Below, in pieces: positions 8,060 through 15,667 of a DNA stretch of 19,116 nucleotides. This DNA comes from an uncultured Oscillospiraceae bacterium (lineage in GTDB: Bacteria; Bacillota; Clostridia; Oscillospirales; Oscillospiraceae), in assembly GCA_944385775.1 (NCBI GenBank), contig CALWYM010000048.1, forward strand, positions 1-19,116, written 5' to 3'. Made by a program: the position numbers and the translations under genes. Within the stretch, counting starts at the first letter, position 1. Every line of letters begins with the position of its first letter. The notes under the pieces are model-generated. The model ran no database searches and was not told the DNA's origin. It saw nothing but the letters and a program-made list of their open reading frames with translations.

Positions 8060-8932
8060 ATGAAAGAAAGAAAATGGCGCCTGGGAGACAGACGAGATGG
8101 GTATCTTATTAGGGATATTGACCCGATGCATTTTATTACGCCTATAATATATCCTGGAAGATGTAATAATGAGGCTTATATTTCAGAAACCATTGATTTG
8201 ACGGAGCTTAATAAGTATATAGCAAAGAAAAATTCCGCAAATCCTGATTTTAAGTTCACATTGTTTCATGCTGTCGTAACTGCTTTTATTAAGACAGTTA
8301 CTCTCAGACCAAAGATGAACAGATTCATTGCCAATAAGAGATTTTATCAGCGTAAGGAGGTAACCGCTTCGTTTGTTGTAAAGAAGCAGTTTACTGATTC
8401 TTCTGAGGAAGGTCTTGCGTTTATCCATGGAGAGGATTCGGATAATATAGATTCAATCCATGAAAAAATAAAAAGCCAGGTTTTAATGAATCGGTCATCG
8501 AAAAAGGATACCACGAGCAGTAGTATGGATTTTATAACAATGCTTCCCGGTTTTTTATCGAGGCTGATTATAAAGACAGCTATGGTGCTTGACAGGCATG
8601 GTATTGCGCCCAGAGAATTTGTTGATACTGACCCGTACTATGCAACGGTTCTTCTTTCAAATTTGGGGTCTATTAAGTTAAAAAGCGGGTACCACCACTT
8701 AACTGATTGGGGTACATGCTCTATATTTTGTATAATTGGCGAAAAGAAGATTACACCAGTGTTTGCACCAGACGGAAGCTATGAGATGCACGAAACCCTT
8801 GATCTTGGCATAACGATTGATGAGCGTTTGGCAGATGGATATTATTATTCAAAAACCGTAAGGCTTTTGAAAAAGCTCCTGGAAGAGCCGGAGCTGCTTG
8901 ATACACCTGCCGGCAAGGAGATTGAGTATTAA
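8060..8932 (+). CDS. E2/CAT-fold acyltransferase-like protein, catalytic His replaced
   Basis: The 290-residue protein resembles the catalytic domain of 2-oxoacid dehydrogenase E2 subunits and chloramphenicol acetyltransferase, without lipoyl or E1/E3-binding domains. Similar features are KFTLFHAVVTAFIKTV (65-80), the LLSNLGSI strand (198-205) and the end motif DLGITIDERLADG (248-260). In this fold the motif is normally DHRxxDG, with His as general base. Here it is D254-E-R-L-A-D-G260, so glutamate replaces the catalytic histidine. It may therefore use another mechanism, be a non-catalytic scaffold, or represent a clade with its own chemistry. The next gene, an acyl-CoA ligase, starts 1 nt after its stop, which suggests acyl-CoA as a shared intermediate (inference). 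A GGGGGGA ribosome binding site precedes the ATG. Substrate unknown. Confidence 0.8.
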   Translation: MKERKWRLGDRRDGYLIRDIDPMHFITPIIYPGRCNNEAYISETIDLTELNKYIAKKNSANPDFKFTLFHAVVTAFIKTVTLRPKMNRFIANKRFYQRKEVTASFVVKKQFTDSSEEGLAFIHGEDSDNIDSIHEKIKSQVLMNRSSKKDTTSSSMDFITMLPGFLSRLIIKTAMVLDRHGIAPREFVDTDPYYATVLLSNLGSIKLKSGYHHLTDWGTCSIFCIIGEKKITPVFAPDGSYEMHETLDLGITIDERLADGYYYSKTVRLLKKLLEEPELLDTPAGKEIEY

Positions 8933-8933
8933 T

Positions 8934-10676
8934 ATGAGTGAAGTTACTGTTAAGACACCTTGGCTTAAGAGCTTGGGGGATATGCCTTCACATCTTGAAT
9001 ATCCGAGCTGGTCTATGTCTGATGGAGTTTTGGATATTGCGAGAAGGTATCCCGACCATATTGCGTTTGATTTTATGGGCAAGACTACGACATACAAGCG
9101 CCTTGCTGAGGAAATAGAAGATTGCGCCAAATCTTTGAGGACCATAGGTATCAGGGAGGGTGATGCTGTTACTATTGCTATGCCAAATTGCCCTCAGGCC
9201 ATAGCACTTTTTTATGCTGTTAATATGGTTGGTGCTATTGCAAATATGGTCCATCCGTTGTCGAGTGAAAAAGAGATTGAGTTTTACCTGAACGAGTCTA
9301 AAAGCGTGACTGTCTTTACCCTTGATCAGTTTTATTCTAAAATTGAAGCTATAAGGCAAAATACAAGTATTGTTAACGTTGTCCTAGCAAGCATACGTGA
9401 TGAGCTTACAAGACCTGTCAAAGCGGGTTATATGCTTACTGAGGGAAGAAAAATAAAAAAGATTCCGGAGGACGCACCGGTTATACGGTGGAGTCAGTTT
9501 ATCAGGCTGGGTAATTCGTGCTTCTGGAATTATAAGGTTCAAAAGAAGGCGGAGGATCCCGCAGTAATTCTTTATTCTGGCGGAACCACAGGGACTACCA
9601 AGGGTATAGTTTTGACAAACGGTAATTTTAATGCCCTTGCAAAGCAGGTTATAGCAGTTAACCCCATGTTCAGACCTGGTGATAAGATGCTTGCGGCGAT
9701 GCCTCTTTTCCATGGCTTTGGGTTGGGTGTATGTATCCATACAATGCTTGCAAATGGCGGAAGATGTATTCTTGTTCCGCGTTTTACTGCAAAAAGCTAT
9801 TCAAAACTTATCGTAAAGAAAAAATGTAACTTTATAGCGGGCGTTCCCACTTTATATGAAGCATTGCTCAGGCTTCCGAACATGGAAAAGGCTGATCTGT
9901 CAAGCTTAAAGGGTGTGTTCTCAGGCGGAGATTCACTTTCGGTGGAGCTTAAGAAGAAGTTTGACAAGTTTTTGTATGATCATAAATGTGCGGTACAGAT
10001 TAGAGAGGGCTATGGAACAACGGAAACTGTTACAGCTTGTTGCTTGACGCCTCCTCATATGGCTAAGGAAGGCAGTATTGGATTGCCATTTCCTGATACG
10101 TATATAAAAATAGTGAAGCCGGATACAGATATTGAGCTTCCGTACGGTGAGGAGGGAGAGATACTTATTTCAGGTCCCACCGTTATGAAAGAGTATATGA
10201 ATCATCCGGTGGAAACGGCAAAAACACTGAGAACTCATAAGGACGGATTAACGTGGGTTTATACCGGGGATTTGGGCTCAATGGACGAAGAAGGGTTTGT
10301 GTTCTTCAAAGGCAGAATTAAGAGAATGATCATATCCTCGGGTTACAATATTTATCCGGCACAGCTTGAAAATATTATAGACGCTAATGAGCTTGTCCAT
10401 ATGAGCTGTGTAATAGGGGTACCGGATCCATATAGAATGCAGAGGATTAAAGTGTTTATAATGCTTAAGCCTGGTGTTCCCAAAAATGAGGAGACTAAGG
10501 AGTCGATTTTGTCCTACTGCAGAAAAAATATCGCTAAGTATGCCATGCCAAAGGATATAGAGTTTAGGGATGTGTTACCTACCACGCTTGTTGGAAAGGT
10601 TGCTTATAGACAGCTTGAGGAAGAACAGCTCCAAAAGGATAATCAGCAGAAAACATCATCAAATGAAGACAATTAA
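8934..10676 (+). CDS. AMP-forming acyl-CoA ligase (ANL superfamily)
   Basis: This 580-residue adenylate-forming enzyme should activate a carboxylic acid with ATP to an acyl-AMP and transfer it to CoA. Core motifs are YSGGTTGTTKG (about 214-224, the phosphate-binding loop), GYGTTE (359-364), YTGDLG (443-448) with the downstream GR (460-461), and the C-terminal catalytic lysine K555 in TLVGKVAYR. Length and motifs fit fatty or aromatic acid CoA ligases; the substrate cannot be read from motifs. The start is set at ATG 8934, with AAGGAG 13 nt upstream and only 1 nt after the preceding stop. The longer frame from 8898 would overlap the upstream gene without a ribosome binding site. The polar C-terminal tail (about 562-580) is probably disordered. 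Coupling to the E2/CAT-like gene suggests one acyl-transfer pathway. Confidence 0.9.
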   Translation: MSEVTVKTPWLKSLGDMPSHLEYPSWSMSDGVLDIARRYPDHIAFDFMGKTTTYKRLAEEIEDCAKSLRTIGIREGDAVTIAMPNCPQAIALFYAVNMVGAIANMVHPLSSEKEIEFYLNESKSVTVFTLDQFYSKIEAIRQNTSIVNVVLASIRDELTRPVKAGYMLTEGRKIKKIPEDAPVIRWSQFIRLGNSCFWNYKVQKKAEDPAVILYSGGTTGTTKGIVLTNGNFNALAKQVIAVNPMFRPGDKMLAAMPLFHGFGLGVCIHTMLANGGRCILVPRFTAKSYSKLIVKKKCNFIAGVPTLYEALLRLPNMEKADLSSLKGVFSGGDSLSVELKKKFDKFLYDHKCAVQIREGYGTTETVTACCLTPPHMAKEGSIGLPFPDTYIKIVKPDTDIELPYGEEGEILISGPTVMKEYMNHPVETAKTLRTHKDGLTWVYTGDLGSMDEEGFVFFKGRIKRMIISSGYNIYPAQLENIIDANELVHMSCVIGVPDPYRMQRIKVFIMLKPGVPKNEETKESILSYCRKNIAKYAMPKDIEFRDVLPTTLVGKVAYRQLEEEQLQKDNQQKTSSNEDN

Positions 10677-10694
10677 CAATAAAGGAGGTAAAGT

Positions 10695-11042
10695 ATGGTA
10701 AGAAAAGCTGAGGAGCGCAGCGTCACGGTAAATGAAGAAATGCGTGGCGGTCCGGGAAGCGTTGAACTGGTGGAGATAGCTTCGAAGGCTGAGATGTACT
10801 CGAAGGCTCGTCTGTTTTCCACCATCTTACTTAAACCGGGATGTGGCATTGGTTATCACATACACCATGATGAAAGTGAAATTTTTTATGTTGTAAAGGG
10901 TACCGCGGTATATAACGATGATGGTACAGAGAAGACAATTACCGAAGGGGATGTAACCATCGCTGCCAGCGGGCATGGACACGCAATAACAAATAAGAGT
11001 ACGGAAGACGTTTTGCTAGTTGCTTTGATTCCACTAGCTTAA
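10695..11042 (+). CDS. Small cupin-domain protein
   Basis: The 115-residue protein is a single conserved cupin barrel. Cupin motif 1 reads H55-I-H57 followed by E62 (HxHxxxxE), then G69, and motif 2 has H94/H96 in SGHGHAITN; together these give a likely metal site of two or three His plus one Glu. Such small stand-alone cupins bind metals and small ligands or catalyse isomerase or oxygenase reactions, and nothing here identifies the substrate. The ATG is preceded by a very strong AAAGGAGG site about 7 nt upstream, suggesting high expression. It lies 18 nt after the acyl-CoA ligase and 26 nt before the YerC-like regulator, so it belongs to the same transcript. Confidence 0.88.
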   Translation: MVRKAEERSVTVNEEMRGGPGSVELVEIASKAEMYSKARLFSTILLKPGCGIGYHIHHDESEIFYVVKGTAVYNDDGTEKTITEGDVTIAASGHGHAITNKSTEDVLLVALIPLA

Positions 11043-11068
11043 AATAATAAAAGTGAGGAGTATTTACC

Positions 11069-11371
11069 ATGAATAAAAACGATAGAAGACCAAGAACTGA
11101 TGATATGTATAGGGCAATTCTTACCCTTAACACTGTTGACGAGTGCAAGAGATTTTTTGATGACCTATGCTCAATTAATGAGCTTCGTGCAATGGAGCAG
11201 CGTTTTAATGTTGCAACGCTCCTTGATAAGGGTATGATTTACAATGATATTCTTGAGCAAACAGGCGCGTCCAGCGCGACCATAAGCCGTGTTAATCGTA
11301 GTCTCAGATACGGTGCAGAAGGCTATGCCATTGCTTTCTCCCGTATGAAGGATGAGGACGATAGTGAGTGA
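11069..11371 (+). CDS. yerC: YerC/TrpR-like DNA-binding protein
   Basis: This 100-residue protein matches the YerC/YecD family, a Firmicutes branch of the TrpR superfamily. The helix-turn-helix region is DILEQTGASSATISRVNRSL (about 60-79), preceded by the family-typical CSINELRAMEQRFNVATLLDKG stretch (about 34-55). The family is expected to bind DNA as a dimer; its regulon is poorly known, and the tryptophan-sensing role of E. coli TrpR should not be assumed. A GTGAGGAG site lies about 8 nt before the ATG. The 3' end overlaps the start of the next gene by 8 nt, so the methyltransferase is probably translated by coupling. Whether it controls this operon is not visible. Confidence 0.85.
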   Translation: MNKNDRRPRTDDMYRAILTLNTVDECKRFFDDLCSINELRAMEQRFNVATLLDKGMIYNDILEQTGASSATISRVNRSLRYGAEGYAIAFSRMKDEDDSE

Positions 11372-12116
11372 TCAATACATCTCTATTGCGCCATATTATG
11401 ATGAGCTGACAAGAGATGTGCCGTATAGTGTCTTTGCGGATTTCTATGAGGATATATTCAAAAAGTATCACATTAGCCCTCGAATAATACTGGATCTTGC
11501 CTGTGGGACAGGTACACTTACCTGTCTCATGGCGGAGCGTGGGTATGAAATGATTGGCGCTGATGTATCAGAGGATATGTTGGCTGTGGCTGTGGAAAAA
11601 GCAGGGGAGAGGAAGTTTCCTGTTATGCCAATGTTTTTAAATCAGTCGATGGATGGTCTTGACCTGTACGGTACAGTGGACGCCTGTGTGTGTTCTCTTG
11701 ATGGTATAAATTACATTCCGCCGGATATTTTGCCTGAAGTTTTTCACAGGCTAAGGCTTTTTATAGCCCCTGGCGGTGTTTTTGTTTTTGACATCAATTC
11801 GCCGTTTAAGCTGAAAAATCTTGATGGTCAGATTTTTCTTGATGAAACGGATGATGTATTTTGCGTTTGGCGGTCGGATTTTTCAAATGAAAAAAACTGC
11901 TGTTTTTACGGATTTGATATATTCTTCCGGGAAGAAGACAAATGGGTTAGAGGTCAAGAGGAACATACTGAATATGCTCATTCTGCCGTGTTTTTGACTG
12001 AACTTTTGAAGAAAAACGGCTTTACGGATATTTCTATTTATGGGGAATTGACTTTGTCAGAACCAAAAGAGACCGAAGATCGTATTTTTATTGCAGCAAG
12101 GCGAGTAGAGGATTAG
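11364..12116 (+). CDS. Class I SAM-dependent methyltransferase
   Basis: The 250-residue protein has the class I methyltransferase fold. SAM-binding motif I is LDLACGTGTL (43-52), followed by the acidic end of strand 2 in IGADVSEDML and the motif IV-like region VDACVCSLDGINYI. The opening YISIAPYYDELTRDVPY is typical of a Firmicutes group annotated as general methyltransferases. The substrate is unknown. The start is placed at GTG 11364, because GATGAGGA lies 5-6 nt upstream and homologues begin just before the YYD segment. The ATG at 11352 is possible but has no proper spacing. The gene overlaps the yerC stop by 8 nt and ends 3 nt before hslO. Confidence 0.85.
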   Translation: MSDQYISIAPYYDELTRDVPYSVFADFYEDIFKKYHISPRIILDLACGTGTLTCLMAERGYEMIGADVSEDMLAVAVEKAGERKFPVMPMFLNQSMDGLDLYGTVDACVCSLDGINYIPPDILPEVFHRLRLFIAPGGVFVFDINSPFKLKNLDGQIFLDETDDVFCVWRSDFSNEKNCCFYGFDIFFREEDKWVRGQEEHTEYAHSAVFLTELLKKNGFTDISIYGELTLSEPKETEDRIFIAARRVED

Positions 12117-12119
12117 TAT

Positions 12120-12980
12120 ATGGATGAACTTATAAGAGGACTCTCCAGTGATGGCTTTGTAAAGATTTCAGCGGTTAATACGCGTAATCTTACGGAGAAA
12201 GCCAGAAATATTCATATGATGCTTCCAGTTGTTACTGCAGCTATTGGCAGGACCATGGCAGTTACGTCAATTATTGGTAATTCAATGAAGGAAAACGGAT
12301 CCAGTATAACCGTGAGAATAAACGGAGGTGGACCTGTCGGAACTATAATGGTTGTTTCCGATAATTTTGGTAACGTACGAAGTTATGTCCAGAATCCGGC
12401 AGTGGATTTGCCACTCCGTGAAGATGGAAAACTTAATGTAGGCGCTGCCGTTGGAAATGATGGAACATTAACAGTAATAAGAGATTTTGGATTTGGCGAG
12501 CCGTATACCACTACGACTCAGCTTGTCAGCGGTGAGATTGCAGAGGATTTTGCCCAGTTTTTTGTAGAAAGTGAGCAAGTTCCCACTGCTTGCGCTCTGG
12601 GTGTACTGGTGGACAGGGACCAGTCGGTTCTTGCTGCTGGTGGATACGTTGTGCAGCTTTTGCCGGGCGCTCCGGAAGAACTTGCAATTGCCGTTGAGGA
12701 AAATGTGCACAAATCGGGTTCTGTAACCTCCATGCTCAGCGTTGGCACCCTGGAGGAAATGGTTTACAGGGTTATGGATGGATTTAACGTTAAAATTGTT
12801 GAGAAAAACAGTATTGAGTATAAATGCTATTGTAGTCGTCAGCGTGTTCTTGACGCTGTCGTAGGGATAGGGAAAGCTGAAATAAACAAAATACTGGATG
12901 AGGATAAAAAAATTGAGGTCAAGTGCCGCTTTTGCGACAAGGTATATACCTTCACAAAAAATGATTTTGTTGAGAACTAA
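12120..12980 (+). CDS. hslO: Hsp33 redox-regulated chaperone
   Basis: Hsp33 is a cytoplasmic holdase that becomes active when oxidation releases zinc and forms disulphides. The 286-residue length is normal. The C-terminal redox switch shows all four cysteines, C236-Y-C238 and C269-R-F-C272, in the usual CxC...CxxC arrangement. The N-terminal domain has the family's GGGPVGTIMVVSDNFGNVRSYV (about 69-90) and the long internal LVSGEIAEDFAQFFVESEQVPTA segment. The ATG lies 3 nt after the methyltransferase stop, with AGAGGAT upstream. It is the last gene of the operon, followed at once by a strong terminator at 12984. In an anaerobe it likely protects proteins during oxygen or chlorine stress (family knowledge). 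Confidence 0.95.
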   Translation: MDELIRGLSSDGFVKISAVNTRNLTEKARNIHMMLPVVTAAIGRTMAVTSIIGNSMKENGSSITVRINGGGPVGTIMVVSDNFGNVRSYVQNPAVDLPLREDGKLNVGAAVGNDGTLTVIRDFGFGEPYTTTTQLVSGEIAEDFAQFFVESEQVPTACALGVLVDRDQSVLAAGGYVVQLLPGAPEELAIAVEENVHKSGSVTSMLSVGTLEEMVYRVMDGFNVKIVEKNSIEYKCYCSRQRVLDAVVGIGKAEINKILDEDKKIEVKCRFCDKVYTFTKNDFVEN

Positions 12981-12983
12981 AAA

Positions 12984-13014
12984 AGAGCGATGAGATTATC
13001 TCATCGCTCTTTTT
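12984..13014. terminator. Strong bidirectional intrinsic terminator after hslO
   Basis: A near-perfect palindrome (12984-13010, about 12-bp stem with a 3-nt loop) is followed by TTTTT on the plus strand and preceded by AAAA on the left, which becomes a U tract on the minus strand. It ends the hslO operon and would also stop any transcript coming from the T-box region on the minus strand before it enters hslO. Confidence 0.9.
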
Positions 13015-13021
13015 GTACAGA

Positions 13022-13053
13022 CAAAGCTCCACCCATAAAAGGGTGGAGCTTTG
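13022..13053. repeat. Perfect 13-bp hairpin beside the hslO terminator
   Basis: Arms 13022-13034 and 13041-13053 are perfectly complementary around an ATAAAA loop. There is no T tract on either side, so it is not a standard terminator. It lies only 12 nt after the hslO terminator and downstream of the minus-strand T-box. It could protect an RNA 3' end or be a mobile-repeat remnant; no second copy is seen in this window. Confidence 0.55.
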
Positions 13054-13075
13054 CGGTACATCCTGTTGTTGAGGC

Positions 13076-13130
13076 AAGGTGCACCTTATTAAATTATTAT
13101 ATATTTTCACCGTATGGGAAAAACCATACG
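13076..13130. repeat. 12-bp palindrome and 7-bp hairpin downstream of the T-box
   Basis: AAGGTGCACCTT (13076-13087) is a perfect palindrome. At 13111-13117 and 13124-13130 the arms CGTATGG and CCATACG face each other around GAAAAA. Both lie on the minus-strand path between the T-box terminator and hslO, where a regulated gene would be expected. No open frame with a ribosome binding site is present there; the longest minus-strand candidates are only about 21-27 codons. Confidence 0.45.
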
Positions 13131-13144
13131 ATAAAAACCAGGTA

Positions 13145-13419
13145 AATTAAAGCCCTGAGAATCCTAAAAACGAATTCTCAGGGACGATAGAAATCGCGGT
13201 ACCACCCTGATTGCTGCCTAAAACAACCACCTTAGCAAGGTAAAACCTATAGCGGAATAACGACCGCCAACCGCAGCATCTTAATTGCACTAAGCGTTCT
13301 GAAGCCGAGCTCTGGAGAGGATACTTTATTGACCGTATACTGGCATTCCAGCCACAGCCAGCTCTCTGTGATACGTTTTCTCAATAAATAGTCTCCGTCA
13401 TAGCCATTAAATTTTTATT
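13145..13419 (-). promoter_or_regulatory. T-box riboswitch leader without a downstream gene
   Basis: The minus strand carries the T-box sequence AGGGTGGTACCGCG (13195-13208), exact to consensus. The canonical CGTCCCT spacing leads into a 10-bp terminator hairpin (13153-13162 with 13174-13183) followed by CTTTAATTT. Upstream, Stem I shows the distal AGAGA followed by a GCTGGC/GCCAG-closed terminal loop containing GTGGCTGG. The upper stem CGTAT/ATACG and a lower stem (TTTATT/AATAAA) frame a specifier loop. The likely specifier is GUC (13331-13333, followed by A), which would read uncharged tRNA-Val; this assignment is by eye. T-box leaders let transcription continue when the cognate tRNA is uncharged. 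Here the minus strand beyond the terminator meets hairpins and then the convergent hslO, so no target gene exists in the expected place. Confidence 0.88.
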
Positions 13420-13425
13420 TCTAAC

Positions 13426-13454
13426 AGTATAATCTATTTAAACAGATTTGTCAA
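13426..13454 (-). promoter_or_regulatory. Sigma-A promoter of the T-box leader
   Basis: On the minus strand, consensus TTGACA (13449-13454) and TATACT (13426-13431) are separated by 17 bp. Transcription would start near 13419, about 5-10 nt upstream of the first T-box stem. Its quality argues that the leader is still transcribed. The rest of 13455-13578 is AT-rich, and I see nothing in it. Confidence 0.8.
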
Positions 13455-13578
13455 TTAGAAAATTCCACATATTTATGACGGGGGCATTAGGATACTATTA
13501 AAAATTTATTCTGTAGTTATTTGTATTAATAAGACTATTTCGCCCCACTTAATATGTGCAATATGATTCAAAATATTT

Positions 13579-13606
13579 AAGTACCCCCACATTTGTGGGG
13601 GTACTT
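13579..13606 (-). terminator. Intrinsic terminator of the S9 peptidase gene
   Basis: A perfect 12-bp stem (13579-13590 with 13595-13606, 4-nt loop ATTT) begins 5 nt after the peptidase stop codon on the minus strand and is followed there by AAATATTTTG. It is also T-flanked on the plus strand (TTTTAATTAA). It separates the peptidase transcript from the T-box promoter. Confidence 0.75.
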
Positions 13607-13610
13607 TTAA

Positions 13611-15566
13611 TTAATATCTGTGGGATTCAAACCATTTAGTAATTTCGTCAATTCTCTTTATCCTGTGAAGTGGTTTTCCACTTCTTGAAAGCTCATGGTT
13701 TTCACCTTTAAATAGTACCATTTTCGCTTCCACTCCATGGTCTATAAGCGCTGAGAACATCTGGTAACCCTGGTCAATAGGACAACGATAATCCTCAAAG
13801 GAGTGGATAAACAGGGTAGGAGTTTTGCATTTATCGGCATATTTCATTGGGCTATGCCACCAAAGTTTTTCGGGATTATTCCACGGGTCAGTGGCGTTCT
13901 GATCCAGGGAAAATCGTACGCCAATGTCGGCAACACCGTAGAAGGAGAACCAGTTTGATATTGAACGCTGACTCGCACAGGCTTTAAAGCGGTCGGTATG
14001 CCCTACAATCCAGTTAGTCATAAATCCGCCGTAGGAGCCTCCTGTTTCAAAGAAGTTTGTGCTGTCCATCTGTGGATGGGAGGAAAGAGCGGCGTCGCAG
14101 AACGCCATGATATCATCGAAATCCACAGTACCGTATTTACCACGGATATCAGCAAATGAACCCTTTCCGTCAGAACCGGTTGGGTTACAGAAGATTACAA
14201 AATATCCAAGACCCGCCCAATACTGCATTTCGTGGTAGAAAACAGGACCATAAGCCGTTTTAGGTCCGCCATGTATATCTATAATAACAGGATATTTCTT
14301 ACTTTCATCAAAGTCTATCGGTTTTAGTACAAAACCGTGAACATCATGGTCTCCGCAGGTAATGTTCAGTTTTTCAGGAATTGCCACGTATTTGTCTTTA
14401 AATACGTTTTTATTAAGGGCTGTAAGCTGCTTATCCATACTGTAAAGCTCCTGCGCCTTCATATCGTAAAGTGCTGTAAAGACAAGTTTATCACCGTATG
14501 CGTCAAATGAATCAACAGAGCCCTCTTTATCAGTAAGCTTCTCGATTATACCATTTTCAAGTTTAAACAGGTAAGAGCTATCCTCATTCGTTGATATAAA
14601 ATAACATACGTCGCCTACCATTTTAAGAGTGTTTCCGCTCCCATAGCGGATATCTGAGCCAATGCTGGAGCCGATATTTCTTCCGTGTTTGGCGTAAAGC
14701 TCAACGTTGCCGTTAAAGCTTACCTTGTAGAAATCAGGGTCGGTATTGGAGCCGTAGCTATTGTCGGAAGCACACACAATCACAAAGCTTTCACCAACAG
14801 CGTAACTTTTAATATTAAATGTTTCAGTGCTTTCAACAAGAAGTGAGGACTCGCCGGTATCAATATCCATTTTATAGATACTGCTGTTACCGTACCCCTT
14901 GTTGATTACCTGACGTTTTCCACCCTGGAAGAATACTGTTTTACCGTCATTTGAAAGCCTTGGATTGGAAACAGTAAAATCTTTTTTAGAAAGGGGAGCA
15001 AGTTTTCCTTTTTTGGAATTATATATGAAAAGTGAAGAATACGCGCCTTTGTTAAAGCTTCCACCATTAAACCACCAGGGAACCTGCTGGACTATTTCAT
15101 AATCCTCGTTTTCCTTTGTGTACTTTTCATAGGCTTCTCTTGTTTTCTTTTCACCCTTGTAAAGGTCTTCAAACCCAGGGTATACTTTTCCAAGTACAAG
15201 ATAATTTTTACCGTCAACAGGAACTATCTGTGAGACTGGAACAGGCACAGTGAACGCTTTAACCGCTTCTCCGGCGGACAGGCTTATTTTGTAATAAGTT
15301 GTATCAAGGGAAGATTTGCTACCATCATCACGGCTGGATTGAAACAAAACAGTGTCCTTATCCACAAAGACGAAATTATTTTCTTTGCCTCCACCGGTAA
15401 GCTGACGGACTTTGCTGCCCTTTAAAGAGTATATGTTAGAAACATATTTATTCTTATCCTTATTAGCTGTTGTCACCACAAAGCAAAAATTTTTTCCGTC
15501 CGGTGAAAAGGTTGGGCGAGAGATAAATTTAATGTTTGTAAATTCGTCAATTGAAATTCCTTTCAT
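13611..15566 (-). CDS. S9-family serine peptidase (acylaminoacyl-peptidase/DPP-like)
   Basis: The 651-residue protein has an N-terminal beta-propeller (about 1-380), with TolB/PD40-like segments such as ISRPTFSPDGKNFCFV (15-30) and NPRLSNDGKTVFFQG, and a C-terminal alpha/beta-hydrolase domain. The catalytic triad is visible: S511 in GGSYGGF, D592 in SFEDYRCP and H624 in GENHELS. The EDYRCP pattern is typical of S9C acylaminoacyl-peptidase-like enzymes, which remove residues from short or N-acylated peptides. No signal peptide is seen, so it is probably cytoplasmic and acts in peptide turnover. The ATG at 15566 is certain, with GGAGGTG 7 nt upstream. It is a single-gene unit with its own promoter (15596-15623) and terminator (13579-13606). 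Confidence 0.93.
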   Translation of the reverse strand: MKGISIDEFTNIKFISRPTFSPDGKNFCFVVTTANKDKNKYVSNIYSLKGSKVRQLTGGGKENNFVFVDKDTVLFQSSRDDGSKSSLDTTYYKISLSAGEAVKAFTVPVPVSQIVPVDGKNYLVLGKVYPGFEDLYKGEKKTREAYEKYTKENEDYEIVQQVPWWFNGGSFNKGAYSSLFIYNSKKGKLAPLSKKDFTVSNPRLSNDGKTVFFQGGKRQVINKGYGNSSIYKMDIDTGESSLLVESTETFNIKSYAVGESFVIVCASDNSYGSNTDPDFYKVSFNGNVELYAKHGRNIGSSIGSDIRYGSGNTLKMVGDVCYFISTNEDSSYLFKLENGIIEKLTDKEGSVDSFDAYGDKLVFTALYDMKAQELYSMDKQLTALNKNVFKDKYVAIPEKLNITCGDHDVHGFVLKPIDFDESKKYPVIIDIHGGPKTAYGPVFYHEMQYWAGLGYFVIFCNPTGSDGKGSFADIRGKYGTVDFDDIMAFCDAALSSHPQMDSTNFFETGGSYGGFMTNWIVGHTDRFKACASQRSISNWFSFYGVADIGVRFSLDQNATDPWNNPEKLWWHSPMKYADKCKTPTLFIHSFEDYRCPIDQGYQMFSALIDHGVEAKMVLFKGENHELSRSGKPLHRIKRIDEITKWFESHRY

Positions 15567-15595
15567 AATTTCACCTCCAATAGTATATGTTTCTT

Positions 15596-15623
15596 AGTAT
15601 ATTATCAGTTAGAGAAATGTCAA
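15596..15623 (-). promoter_or_regulatory. Sigma-A promoter of the S9 peptidase
   Basis: On the minus strand, TTGACA (15618-15623) and TATACT (15596-15601) are separated by 16 bp, about 30 bp upstream of the start codon. It lies just after the terminator of the upstream RNA unit, so the peptidase is transcribed independently. Confidence 0.75.
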
Positions 15624-15637
15624 GTACAATTGGAGGG

Positions 15638-15667
15638 AAAAAGAAAAATCGCCTGATAACAGACGAT
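15638..15667 (-). terminator. Intrinsic terminator of the candidate large RNA
   Basis: On the minus strand an 8-bp stem (ATCGTCTG with CAGGCGAT, one G-U pair, TTAT loop, 15648-15667) is followed by TTTTTCTTTTT (down to 15637). The wobble pair becomes a mismatch on the other strand, and the T tract lies only on the minus strand. No minus-strand protein gene is upstream, so it points to an RNA gene. Confidence 0.82.

Noticed and set aside
12996..13061. 21-codon minus-strand frame downstream of the T-box as its target gene
   Set aside because: It lacks a properly spaced ribosome binding site and runs through a perfect hairpin into the hslO terminator; a 27-codon GTG frame nearby has the same problem. 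Kept only as a remote possibility in the T-box finding.
13145..13419. T-box as leader of the S9 peptidase
   Set aside because: It is on the same strand but lies downstream of the peptidase, separated by the peptidase terminator, so it cannot control that gene by attenuation.
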